Origin: Hydrogenothermaceae bacterium
GTDB lineage: Bacteria; Aquificota; Aquificia; Aquificales; Hydrogenothermaceae
DNA length: 15,509 nt
Direction of reading: 5' to 3'
Assembly: GCA_026984355.1 (NCBI GenBank)
Contig: JALSSG010000095.1
Span: 1-15,509, forward strand
In this document: positions 7,448 to 14,911 of the stretch, piece by piece
How positions within the stretch are numbered: position 1 is the stretch's first letter
Layout: every line of letters starts with the position of its first letter
Position numbers and translations under genes: made by a program
The notes under the pieces: generated by a model
The model's database searches: none
What the model was told of the DNA's origin: nothing
What the model saw: the letters and a program-made list of their open reading frames with translations, nothing else

Positions 7448-7462
7448 TAAAACAGTGTTTTA
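7448..7462. promoter_or_regulatory. 15-bp palindrome in the nadA leader, possible operator
   Basis: TAAAACAGTGTTTTA is a perfect 7-1-7 palindrome between the nadA -10 element and its ribosome binding site, just downstream of the predicted transcription start. That is a typical repressor position, and NAD genes are often repressed, but I cannot name the regulator. As RNA it would be a weak AU-rich hairpin at high temperature, so a DNA site is more likely. Chance symmetry in AT-rich DNA cannot be excluded. Confidence 0.4.
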
Positions 7463-7477
7463 ATTTTTGATTATAAA

Positions 7478-7506
7478 AATATAGTAATAGAAGAATACAT
7501 TTTCAA
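7478..7506 (-). promoter_or_regulatory. Probable nadA promoter
   Basis: On the minus strand, TTGAAA (7501-7506) and TATATT (7478-7483) are 17 bases apart, close to the sigma-70 consensus. The -35 overlaps the last codons of argH. Transcription would start near 7471, about 47 bases before the GTG. Confidence 0.55.
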
Positions 7507-8888
7507 GAAACATTAAGTTTTTCTTTCCAGAAGTTTACCTGTTCTTGTATTCTTTCTTTTGATGTTCCTCCAAATGATTTTCTTGCATCTGCAACGTTAT
7601 AGGCAGAAAGTAAGTTTAGAACATCGTTTTCAAATTCTGGACTAAACTGCTTAAGTTCTTCTAAAGTTATAGTTTCTAATTCTCTGTTCTGGTTCACTAA
7701 ATATGCTACTATCTGTCCTACTATGTGGTGGGCGTCTCTAAAAGGTATTCCCTTTCTTACTAAATAGTTTGCTAAATCGGTAGCAAGGGCAAAACCTCCA
7801 GCTGCCTGTTCCATTTTTTCTGATACAGGTTTTAGACCTTCAATAATTTTTGTCATTCCAATAATTGAACCTTTTAAAGTTCTTACTGCATCAAAAACAG
7901 GTTCTTTATCTTCTTGAAGATCTCTATTGTATGCCATAGGAAGACCCTTTACTATTGTAAGTAATGCAACAAGATCGCCATAAACTCTACCTGTTTTTCC
8001 TCTTATAAGCTCTAATACATCTGGATTTTTCTTTTGAGGCATTATTGAAGAACCTGTTGTAAGCTTATCTGGTAATTCTACAAATCCAAACTCTGAAGAA
8101 TTCCAGATAATTAAATCTTCACTTAATCTTGATAGATTTGACATGCAAATTGAACAGTTAGACAAAAACTCAATAACAAAATCTCTAGAAGCTGTAGCAT
8201 CAATAGAGTTTCTCATAACCTGTGAAAAACCAAGTTCTTTTGCTACAAATTCCCTATCTATAGGAAAATCAACACCTGCTAAAGCTCCACTTCCAAGAGG
8301 AAGTTGGTCTATCCTTTTTAAAGTATCAAGAAATCTTTCTTCATCTCTATTAAATATTTCTAAGTACGCCATAAAGTAATGTGCAAGTCTTATAGGTTGT
8401 GCTCTTTGAAGATGTGTATAGGCTGGAATTATGATATCTATTGTTTCTTCTGCTTTTTTTAATAGAGTTTTTTTTAGTTCTTTTAGCAAATTGACTATAT
8501 TGTTTGTTTCTTCTTTTAAATATAGTTTAAATGCAGTTATGACCTGGTCGTTTCTACTTCTTCCTGTATGGAGTTTACCTCCTATATTTCCAATCTTATC
8601 TATTAGAGCTTTTTCTATATTCATATGTACATCTTCAAGTTCTTTTTTCCAATTAAACTTATTTTCCTGAATTTCTGTTTGGATTTCTTGTAATCCTTTG
8701 ATTATTTTTTCAGCCTCTTCTTTTGGAATAATTCCCTGTTTTCCAAGCATCTTTGCATGGGCTATGCTTCCTTTAATATCATAAAGAGCAAGTTCTTTAT
8801 CAAAGGATACACTTTCTGTAAACTCTTCAACAAAGGAATCTGTACTTTCAGAAAATCTACCACCCCATAATTTCTTTTCTTCTTTCAT
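7503..8888 (-). CDS. argH: Argininosuccinate lyase
   Basis: ArgH cleaves argininosuccinate to arginine and fumarate, the last step of arginine synthesis, as a cytoplasmic homotetramer. The 461 residues are normal length. Motifs include LWGGRFS at the N-terminus, HTGRSRNDQV (107-116), THLQRAQP with the catalytic-region His159 (158-165), and the fumarase/aspartase superfamily signature GSSIMPQKKNPD (279-290) holding the catalytic serine loop. The ATG at 8888 has GGAGG six bases upstream and matches family N-termini. It is the first gene of the minus-strand run, divergent from valS. It has no arginine-pathway neighbours here. Confidence 0.97.
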   Translation of the reverse strand: MKEEKKLWGGRFSESTDSFVEEFTESVSFDKELALYDIKGSIAHAKMLGKQGIIPKEEAEKIIKGLQEIQTEIQENKFNWKKELEDVHMNIEKALIDKIGNIGGKLHTGRSRNDQVITAFKLYLKEETNNIVNLLKELKKTLLKKAEETIDIIIPAYTHLQRAQPIRLAHYFMAYLEIFNRDEERFLDTLKRIDQLPLGSGALAGVDFPIDREFVAKELGFSQVMRNSIDATASRDFVIEFLSNCSICMSNLSRLSEDLIIWNSSEFGFVELPDKLTTGSSIMPQKKNPDVLELIRGKTGRVYGDLVALLTIVKGLPMAYNRDLQEDKEPVFDAVRTLKGSIIGMTKIIEGLKPVSEKMEQAAGGFALATDLANYLVRKGIPFRDAHHIVGQIVAYLVNQNRELETITLEELKQFSPEFENDVLNLLSAYNVADARKSFGGTSKERIQEQVNFWKEKLNVS

Positions 8889-9031
8889 TTAATCCTCCTA
8901 TGATTTGTATGCGAGTTAGATTATATAACTTTTTTATAAATTTCCATATAGGATAAGCAAATTGTTAAAAAAGGTTATAATTTTTATTACTTAAGTATAG
9001 TTTAAATTAATCTGTCAGGAGGAATAATAAA
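8889..9031. promoter_or_regulatory. Divergent promoter region between argH and valS
   Basis: This 143-bp AT-rich gap must hold both promoters. For argH, a minus-strand TATAAT lies at 8920-8925, placing the start about 25 bases before the gene, but its -35 is poor. For valS, TATAAT at 8976-8981 and TATAGT at 8996-9001 are -10 candidates, again without a good -35. I see no T-box leader or terminator hairpin ahead of valS; the gap is too short for one. Confidence 0.4.
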
Positions 9032-12000
9032 GTGCCTTTAGGAGAATATAATCCAAAACAGATTGAAGAAAAATGGTATAAAGTCTGGCTTGAAAATAAG
9101 CTTTTTGAAGCCAATGCAGATGATACACAAAGACCTTATTTCTCTGTTGCTATGCCTCCACCAAATGTAACAGGAAGTCTCCATATAGGTCATGCACTTA
9201 ATATGACTTTACAAGATGTAATTGTAAGAATTAGAAGGCAAGAAGGATATAACACATTATGGCTTCCAGGGTTTGACCATGCAGGTATAGCTACTCAGTG
9301 GGTAGTTACCAGACAGTTAGAAGAACAGGGAATTAATAAATTTGACCTTGGAAGAGAAAAGTTTATAGAAAAAGTATGGGAATGGGTTCCAAAAGCGAAA
9401 GAAACAATAAAAAAACAGATAGAAAAACTTGGAGCATCTTGTGATTGGAGTAAACAAAGATTTACCTTAGATGAAGGTTTCGCAAGAGCGGTTAGAGAAG
9501 CATTTACAAAGCTTTACAGTGAGGGACTTATATATAAAGCTCCATATATTGTAAATTGGGACCCAAAGGATAGAACTGCTATTTCAGACCTTGAAGTTGA
9601 GTACAAAGAGGAAAAGGGGAATATATGGTACATAAGATATCCTTTAGAAGATGGTTCTGGATACATTGTTGTTGCAACAACAAGACCAGAAACAATGCTT
9701 GGAGATACAGCTGTAGCTGTACATCCTGAAGATGAAAGATACAAACACCTGATTGGTAAAAGAGTTAAACTCCCACTTGTAAATTGGAAAAGAAAAACAT
9801 GGGATGGAAAAGAAATAGATAACCTTATTCCTATAATCGCAGATGACTATGTTGACCCTGTTTTTGGAACTGGAGCGGTAAAAATAACTCCAGCCCATGA
9901 CCCTAACGATTTTGAAATAGGTCAAAGACATAATCTTCCTATTGTTGTAGTTATGGATGAAACTGCCCATATGAATGAAAATGCAGGTGTATATAAAGGG
10001 CTAGATAGATATGAAGCAAGAAAAAAAATAGTTGAAGACTTAAAAAAAGAAGGATTGTTGGAAAAAGTAGAGGAGCATGTTCATAATGTTGGGCATTCTC
10101 AACGCTCAGGAGCTGTTATAGAACCTTATCTATCTATACAATGGTTTGTAAATACAAAAAAGTTAGCAAAAAGAGCCATTGAAGTTGTAGAAAATGGAGA
10201 GATTTCTTTTATACCAGAAAGCTGGAAAAAAACTTATCTTAGATGGATGTACGATATAAAAGACTGGTGTATTTCAAGGCAGATATGGTGGGGACATAGA
10301 ATTCCTGTATGGTACTGTCAGGATTGTGGAGAGATAAATGTATTTAGTGATGATATGTACGATAATATAGCAAAGAAAGTTATATTTAACATGTATGGAG
10401 ATACCAGAATTTCACAAACTTTTTCTCTAAAAGAAATAGCAAATTATCTTTTTTCTAAAAATTTCACACATCCAGAAAAAACAAATTTAGAGTTTTATGA
10501 AAAAGTAGTGTTTAAAAGAGAAATACCTCAGTTAAAAGATGAAACACATATAAAAAGTTTTTTAGAAGAAAACTATATTAAAGTTCCTGTACTTTTTAGT
10601 AAAAAAGAGGAATTGGTTGGTTTTCCTCCACATGTAGTATTTTATCTATATGCTAATAGATATATAGGTAATAGCTTTACAGCTAAAGATGTATATGAAG
10701 CTTATAAGAAGCATGAAAAAGAAATAAAGTTTATATATAGCCAAATTATTGGAGAACTAAAAAAAGAAGAGATTTTTAAAGATATACAAACATTAGAAAA
10801 ATGGCTTACTGACCATGCATATGGAAACTGTGAAATTAAGAAGATATTTTTCACAGAAACAGATAAAGTGTTTTCTGTTATCGAAGATAATATCGTAGAA
10901 ATGCGATATTTTATAGACCTTAGATGTAAAAATTGTAATAGTCTAAATCTAAAACAAGATGAAGATGTTCTTGATACATGGTTTTCCTCAGGGCTGTGGC
11001 CGTTCGGTACTCTTGGATGGCCAGAAAAAACACCAGAACTTGAAAGATTCTATCCAACCTCTTTACTTGTGACAGGTTTTGATATTATCTTCTTCTGGGT
11101 TGCAAGAATGATTATGATGGGCATGCACTTTATGAAAGAAAAACCTTTTGAAGATGTATATATACATGCCCTTGTTAGAGATGAAAAAGGTGAAAAAATG
11201 TCTAAAACAAAAGGGAATGTTATAGACCCTCTTGATATGATAGAGCTTTATGGTGCAGATGCTCTTAGATTTACTCTTACTGTTCTTGCTGCTCAAGGAA
11301 GAGATATTAGGCTTTCAGAAAAAAGAATAGAAGGATACAAACATTTTGCAAATAAAATATGGAATGCTTCTAAATTTGTTTTAACAAATCTTGAAAACTT
11401 CATGGTTAATAGCTCAATATATCAGTCTGTAAACGATTTAGATTTATCTTATGAAGATAAATGGATACTCACAAAACTTCAAAAAACTATAGAAAAAGCA
11501 AAAGATGCTATAAATAGTTATAAATATAATGAGTATGCTTCTACTTTATATAACTTTTTCTGGCATGAGTATTGTGATTGGTATTTGGAACTTGTAAAAG
11601 AAAGAGTTTATAAAGGAAGTGATAAAGAAAAACAGATAGTTTTATCAGTACTTGTATATGTTCTTGATAAATCATTGAAAATGTTACATTCTATTATGCC
11701 ATTTATTACTGAAGAAATATGGCAGAAATTACCTTACAAAGATGCCGATTATTTACCTGTAGCTAAATATCCTGAAAAAGATGAAAAACTTATATTTGAA
11801 GAAGAAACCAAACTTATAGAAGCTTTAAAGGAGTTAATCATCTCTATAAGAACAGTTAGAGGAGATTTTAATATTGAACCTTCAAGGAAATTAAATGTTT
11901 ATATAAAACCTTTAGATGATAACTTCAATAAAGTTTTAAACAAACTTGAAAATGGTATTAAACTGCTTGCAAAGGTTAATGAGCTTACAGTAGACAAATC

Positions 12001-12304
12001 GTTAGAAAGACCACCGAACACTGTAGTAGCAATATCAAAACTTGCAGAAGCCTATATAGATATATCTGGAGCAATTGATGTAGAAAAGGAACTAAAAAGA
12101 CAGGAAAAACTGCTGAAAGATGTGGAAAAATCCATATCTATCTCTGAGAAGAAGCTTTCTAACGAAAACTTTATAAAAAAGGCACCTACGGAAGTTGTAG
12201 AGAAAGAAAAAGCATTATATGAGGAGTTAAAAGAAAAAGCAGAAAGAATAAAAGCTGCTATTGAAAACTTAAAATCTATTTTCTCTGGAAAAGAAGAAAA
12301 TTAA
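9032..12304 (+). CDS. valS: Valyl-tRNA synthetase with a large insertion in the zinc domain
   Basis: ValRS charges tRNA-Val and edits misactivated threonine; it is a cytoplasmic class I enzyme. In order: PPPNVTGSLHIGH with the HIGH motif at 51-54; the CP1 editing domain with TTRPETMLGDTAVAVHPED and later GTGAVKITPAHDP; WWGHRIPVWYC at the active-site border; zinc knuckles Cys429/Cys432 and Cys632/Cys635; DEDVLDTWFSSGLWPF; KMSKT at 722-726; an anticodon-binding helical domain; and the C-terminal coiled coil with KLSNENFIKKAP. At 1090 residues it is about 185 longer than usual, all of it between the two knuckle pairs; without it the length would be near 905. The start is GTG with GGAGGA eight bases upstream. 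All catalytic motifs are intact, so the gene is functional. tRNA-Leu follows 19 bp after the stop. Confidence 0.97.
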   Translation: MPLGEYNPKQIEEKWYKVWLENKLFEANADDTQRPYFSVAMPPPNVTGSLHIGHALNMTLQDVIVRIRRQEGYNTLWLPGFDHAGIATQWVVTRQLEEQGINKFDLGREKFIEKVWEWVPKAKETIKKQIEKLGASCDWSKQRFTLDEGFARAVREAFTKLYSEGLIYKAPYIVNWDPKDRTAISDLEVEYKEEKGNIWYIRYPLEDGSGYIVVATTRPETMLGDTAVAVHPEDERYKHLIGKRVKLPLVNWKRKTWDGKEIDNLIPIIADDYVDPVFGTGAVKITPAHDPNDFEIGQRHNLPIVVVMDETAHMNENAGVYKGLDRYEARKKIVEDLKKEGLLEKVEEHVHNVGHSQRSGAVIEPYLSIQWFVNTKKLAKRAIEVVENGEISFIPESWKKTYLRWMYDIKDWCISRQIWWGHRIPVWYCQDCGEINVFSDDMYDNIAKKVIFNMYGDTRISQTFSLKEIANYLFSKNFTHPEKTNLEFYEKVVFKREIPQLKDETHIKSFLEENYIKVPVLFSKKEELVGFPPHVVFYLYANRYIGNSFTAKDVYEAYKKHEKEIKFIYSQIIGELKKEEIFKDIQTLEKWLTDHAYGNCEIKKIFFTETDKVFSVIEDNIVEMRYFIDLRCKNCNSLNLKQDEDVLDTWFSSGLWPFGTLGWPEKTPELERFYPTSLLVTGFDIIFFWVARMIMMGMHFMKEKPFEDVYIHALVRDEKGEKMSKTKGNVIDPLDMIELYGADALRFTLTVLAAQGRDIRLSEKRIEGYKHFANKIWNASKFVLTNLENFMVNSSIYQSVNDLDLSYEDKWILTKLQKTIEKAKDAINSYKYNEYASTLYNFFWHEYCDWYLELVKERVYKGSDKEKQIVLSVLVYVLDKSLKMLHSIMPFITEEIWQKLPYKDADYLPVAKYPEKDEKLIFEEETKLIEALKELIISIRTVRGDFNIEPSRKLNVYIKPLDDNFNKVLNKLENGIKLLAKVNELTVDKSLERPPNTVVAISKLAEAYIDISGAIDVEKELKRQEKLLKDVEKSISISEKKLSNENFIKKAPTEVVEKEKALYEELKEKAERIKAAIENLKSIFSGKEEN
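10346..10915 (+). other. Unrecognised ~185-residue insertion within ValRS
   Basis: In typical ValRS the two CxxC pairs are about 14-20 residues apart; here 199 residues separate Cys432 and Cys632. The extra segment is in frame and without stops, rich in Lys/Glu/Ile/Phe like its surroundings. It has a mixed helix/strand look: FSLKEIANYLFSKN, then a strand-rich KVPVLFSKKEELVGFPPHVV, then FTAKDVYEAYKKHEKEI with IYSQIIGELKKEEIF, which loosely resembles a winged helix-turn-helix. No intein splice residues are present. Boundaries are approximate, and no family could be named. Confidence 0.75.
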
Positions 12305-12323
12305 GAAATATAATTTTTTTACT

Positions 12324-12407
12324 GCCCGAGTGGCGGAATTGGCAGACGCGGGGGACTCAAAATCCCCTGCCCGCAAGGGCGTGCGGGTTCGACTCCCGCC
12401 TCGGGCA
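12324..12407 (+). tRNA. tRNA-Leu, anticodon CAA (reads UUG)
   Basis: An 84-base class II tRNA. The acceptor arms are GCCCGAG and CTCGGGC (12400-12406) with discriminator A12407. The anticodon stem GGGGA/TCCCC closes the loop CTCAAAA, giving CAA. A long variable arm GCCC-GCAA-GGGC follows, then the T arm GCGGG-TTCGACT-CCCGC. The long variable arm and A73 fit leucine. The 3' CCA is not encoded. The high GC contrasts with the flanks, as expected for a thermophile's structural RNA. It lies 19 bp after valS and is probably on the same transcript. No clear terminator hairpin follows. Confidence 0.97.
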
Positions 12408-12432
12408 TTTTCATAAAAATTATTGTTTGGAT

Positions 12433-13392
12433 TTAATGTAATATTAGGAATAATTTGACTAGATTCTCTGTAGAATACCATGTTTTTTTAATTTTAACGG
12501 CTATTATCTTACCTCTTTTTATTAACTGTCTTGTACTTTCTGGAGAGTATCCTAAATCTTTTAGTAATTTACTTACAGGTTTAAGCTCAGTTCCTTTCTC
12601 TTTATATTTTGCAATTATTAGTCTGTCTAAACTTTCTCTTAATGCTTCAAGTATCAGTCTTTTTAAAATATTTGATTTTGCTTCTTTTAGCTTTTTAGAA
12701 ATTTCCTGTTTATCTGGTGGCACATTTTTGTACTTAATAAATAAATCAGATAACTGGCTGTCTAACTCTTCTAATCCTTTATAGTAGACTTGCTTCTTTT
12801 TATCCGTACCTTTTATTATAACCAAGGGATATCCGTTGCTTATTAATATATAGTTTAGAAGTATCCTTCCTATTCTACCGTTTCCATCTGTAAATGGATG
12901 AATTTCTTCAAAAAATGCGTGTGATACACAAATTCTATCAAAAAAGTTTTCACTTAAGTTTTGAACATAATCAATGTAAATTCTTACCCATTCTTCTATA
13001 TATTCTTCTGGAGGCTCAAATTTTGCTCCTGCTATTTTTATTTTTCCTTTTCTAAATTCACCGTTAAAACCAAGTTCTTTATTTATCTGTCTGATTAAGG
13101 GAATACCAAGTAAAAGTTCATTTGATTTGAAGCTTTCATAAGCGAGACCATATATAAATTTTGCTGTTTTAAAATACTTAACTGCTTCTTCCTGAGATTT
13201 GGAAACAGGTTTATTCCCTGCTAATGTCTGCTTTAACTCTTCCTCATCTATAAAGTATCCTTCTATAAGAATTGAGTTTCTCGTTTCTTCTTCAAGTAAA
13301 TAAAGCCATTCTTTATTCTCTATTACAGGTTCTGGAATTCCACCTAATTTGTCTAATAACTTTTTTCTTTCTATAATTAATTTTTCATTCAT
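12433..13392 (-). CDS. Fic-domain protein adenylyltransferase, self-inhibited, with C-terminal DNA-binding-like domain
   Basis: Fic enzymes usually transfer AMP from ATP to hydroxyl side chains of proteins. The catalytic loop is complete: HPFTDGNGRIGR at 165-176, with His165 as base. The N-terminal helix carries the inhibitory motif SILIEG at 40-45, where Glu44 would block ATP gamma-phosphate binding (class II, self-inhibited). A flap region GAKFEPPEE lies at 122-130. After a helical linker, about residues 270-310 (VSKLLKDLGYSPESTRQLIKRGKI) look like an excisionase/MerR-type helix-turn-helix with a wing (VKIKKTWYS). The 319 residues match two-domain Fic proteins. No antitoxin gene is adjacent, as expected when inhibition is built in. 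No Shine-Dalgarno sequence is visible; an operator-like repeat occupies that place. Its target is unknown. It converges with tRNA-Leu, 25 bp away. Confidence 0.92.
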   Translation of the reverse strand: MNEKLIIERKKLLDKLGGIPEPVIENKEWLYLLEEETRNSILIEGYFIDEEELKQTLAGNKPVSKSQEEAVKYFKTAKFIYGLAYESFKSNELLLGIPLIRQINKELGFNGEFRKGKIKIAGAKFEPPEEYIEEWVRIYIDYVQNLSENFFDRICVSHAFFEEIHPFTDGNGRIGRILLNYILISNGYPLVIIKGTDKKKQVYYKGLEELDSQLSDLFIKYKNVPPDKQEISKKLKEAKSNILKRLILEALRESLDRLIIAKYKEKGTELKPVSKLLKDLGYSPESTRQLIKRGKIIAVKIKKTWYSTENLVKLFLILH

Positions 13393-13397
13393 TATTA

Positions 13398-13497
13398 TGT
13401 CCCGAAAATTTCATTATTTTTCATATTAATCTTTAAATATAGTGTATATTAATATTATGGTAAGTGTCCCGAAAATACAACTTTTATAATCGGGACA
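13398..13497. promoter_or_regulatory. Putative fic promoter flanked by three TCGGGACA operator-like sites
   Basis: TGTCCCGAAAAT occurs identically at 13398-13409 and 13465-13476, and the 8-bp core recurs inverted (TCGGGACA) at 13490-13497, making a perfect 8-bp inverted repeat with the middle copy. On the minus strand a promoter candidate TTACCA (13458-13463), 16 bases, TATATT (13436-13441) lies between the first two copies. One site abuts the -35 and another sits 5 bases before the fic start, where a ribosome binding site should be. This is a typical repressor layout; the Fic protein's own C-terminal domain is a plausible binder (inference). Confidence 0.55.
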
Positions 13498-13739
13498 AAA
13501 AGATATTTTCAATATCAGAAATTTCTTGTTGAGATAAAAAAGTATTATTGGAATCAAAGTAGCTTTTTTCTTCTCAACAGTTTTTTTCCTTCAGAGGAAT
13601 TTGGACTTTGATAGTCTATCACTAAGTTTCCAAGCAGGTTAAGATATTCATATTAAAACTTTTTGGATGGTTTCTTTTTTGCAATATATCTGGCTACTAA
13701 AAGTTTTAATTCAAAAATAAAAAATCCTAATAAAGCTAA
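13484..13739 (-). pseudogene. Decayed gene remnant between arsC and fic
   Basis: The gap from 13393 to 13735 has no intact gene, but its right part reads like broken protein on the minus strand. One frame gives a membrane-like piece (LALLGFFIFELKLLVARYIA...) ending in TAA at 13653-13655. The same frame continues YEYLNLLGNLVIDYQSPN and ends soon after a six-A run near 13563-13568. Removing one A there would join it to SYFDSNNTFLSQQEISDIE in the next frame, ending at 13484. No start codon opens the first piece, which overlaps the arsC end. The pieces have protein-like composition, but the family is unknown. A chance reading cannot be ruled out. Confidence 0.45.
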
Positions 13740-14158
13740 ATCCCCTCTATAAATTCTCTAACTCTTTTTTCTATTTCATCTCTTATTTGTCTAAACGTTT
13801 TTAGCTTCTCTTCTTTGCTACCTTCTGCTTTTGCAGGGTCAGGAAGTCCCCAGTGGATAGTATTTGCATTTGGAATAACAGGACAGTTTTCAGCAGCATC
13901 TCCACAAAGAGTTATAACATAATCAAGTTCATTTAAAGGTATATCTTCTAAAGACTTTGATTTGTTTTTGGATATATCAATTCCTTTTTCTTTCATAACC
14001 TCAACAGCAAGTGGATGAACATATCCAGATGGTTTTGAACCTGCTGAGTAAATTTCTACATCTTTATCAAGCTTTTTTGCATAATATTTCCCAAATCCTT
14101 CAGCTATCTGACTTCTGGCTGAATTTCCAGTGCATATAAATCCTATTTTAATACTCAT
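13736..14158 (-). CDS. arsC: Arsenate reductase, thioredoxin-coupled (LMW phosphatase fold)
   Basis: This enzyme reduces arsenate to arsenite using a cysteine relay recharged by thioredoxin. The 140 residues have the P-loop CTGNSARS with nucleophile Cys9. The two relay cysteines Cys85 and Cys92 lie in TLCGDAAENCP, matching Cys10/82/89 of the plasmid pI258 enzyme. The catalytic-type Asp is in LPDPAK (Asp107). The fourth, non-essential P-loop cysteine (pI258 Cys15) is Ala here. The ATG overlaps the yaaA stop by four bases (ATGA), with GAGG just upstream, so the two are coupled. No arsR, arsB or acr3 is visible in the window. The family assignment is firm; arsenate as substrate is inferred from the cysteine triad. 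Confidence 0.93.
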   Translation of the reverse strand: MSIKIGFICTGNSARSQIAEGFGKYYAKKLDKDVEIYSAGSKPSGYVHPLAVEVMKEKGIDISKNKSKSLEDIPLNELDYVITLCGDAAENCPVIPNANTIHWGLPDPAKAEGSKEEKLKTFRQIRDEIEKRVREFIEGI

Positions 14159-14901
14159 TTATCCTCTAACACCTCATATATAATCTCCGTTTTTAATTTG
14201 TCTTCTGTATTTACTTTTTTTATTTTTAGTTCAGGAAAAGGAATATCAAAAATTTCTTTTAAGGAAGATGGTTTGTATTTTGCTATATATCTAACAACTG
14301 TTCCTCTATACGCCTTTGCCCAATGGGTTATAACTTTTCCGTCTTTTATGAACTTCATAGTTATATAAGGCTTTTTAATTGTATAAAACTTTTCATAAAA
14401 ACCTGCCCTTAAGTCTAATATAATTTCGTCCTGCAATATACTATCTAATGCTTTTTGAAAATGTATTTTGTAGAACTGTTCTGGTTTAAAACCACTAATG
14501 CTTTGTCCTTGTTTGAGTTTATAAAAAGGAATTCTATCTGACGCAAGAATAGGGCCAAACAAATTTGAAAAAATAATAAGGTTTTTATCTATATAGTCTT
14601 TTTCATTATCCTCAAGGGTTTTATAGTCTAAATATTTGTAAGCTACCCCATCATATCTTTCTACAGCTTTTAGTGTTTTTTCTTTAAAAATATCTATTTT
14701 GTATTTATCTATATCCTTTTCTTTTACACCAAATAGTTTTTTTAGTTGGTCTTTTGTAGCAGTATTTATAAAGTTTTGATATAAGTTTAAAACTTCTAAC
14801 CGTTTTTCATAAAGTTCTGGACAACAAAAAGAATTTTTATCTATCGGAGGGTTATCTCCACCTGTTTTTTTAGCTTCACTTGGTGCAAATAATATTTTCA
14901 T
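14155..14901 (-). CDS. yaaA: YaaA/DUF328 family peroxide stress protein
   Basis: E. coli YaaA lowers free iron and DNA damage during hydrogen peroxide stress; its biochemistry is not fully settled, but it binds DNA. The 248 residues cover the family: N-terminal ILFAPSEAKK, RYDGVAYKYLDY (82-93), LIIFSNLFGPILASDRIPFY (108-127), ILDLRAGFYEKFY (161-173), and the basic HWAKAYRG (193-200). Length is close to E. coli's 258. AAGGAGA stands five bases before the ATG. It follows the unknown 147-residue gene by 10 bp and overlaps arsC by four bases, so it sits in a probable stress operon. Confidence 0.92.
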   Translation of the reverse strand: MKILFAPSEAKKTGGDNPPIDKNSFCCPELYEKRLEVLNLYQNFINTATKDQLKKLFGVKEKDIDKYKIDIFKEKTLKAVERYDGVAYKYLDYKTLEDNEKDYIDKNLIIFSNLFGPILASDRIPFYKLKQGQSISGFKPEQFYKIHFQKALDSILQDEIILDLRAGFYEKFYTIKKPYITMKFIKDGKVITHWAKAYRGTVVRYIAKYKPSSLKEIFDIPFPELKIKKVNTEDKLKTEIIYEVLEDK

Positions 14902-14911
14902 CTTTTTCTCC

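Noticed and set aside
10328..10924. Intein within ValRS
   Set aside because: No splice-junction Cys/Ser at the left edge, no His-Asn pair before the right-hand Cys, and no homing endonuclease motif.
12324..12433. tRNA-Leu 3' end as an integration site for the fic region
   Set aside because: No second copy of the tRNA 3' end, integrase or island boundary is visible in the window, and base composition does not change.
12269..12481. Minus-strand 70-codon open frame across the end of valS, the tRNA and the fic end
   Set aside because: It runs antisense through the tRNA-Leu gene; its GGSRTRTPLRAG section is just the reverse of the tRNA and is a common false protein.
12433..13392. Fic as a toxin with a separate antitoxin gene
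   Set aside because: The inhibitory motif is inside the protein (40-45), and no small gene is paired with it.
13653..13655. Programmed stop readthrough or frameshift making a real protein from 13484-13739
   Set aside because: No start codon, ribosome binding site or downstream structure supports programmed recoding; decay is simpler.
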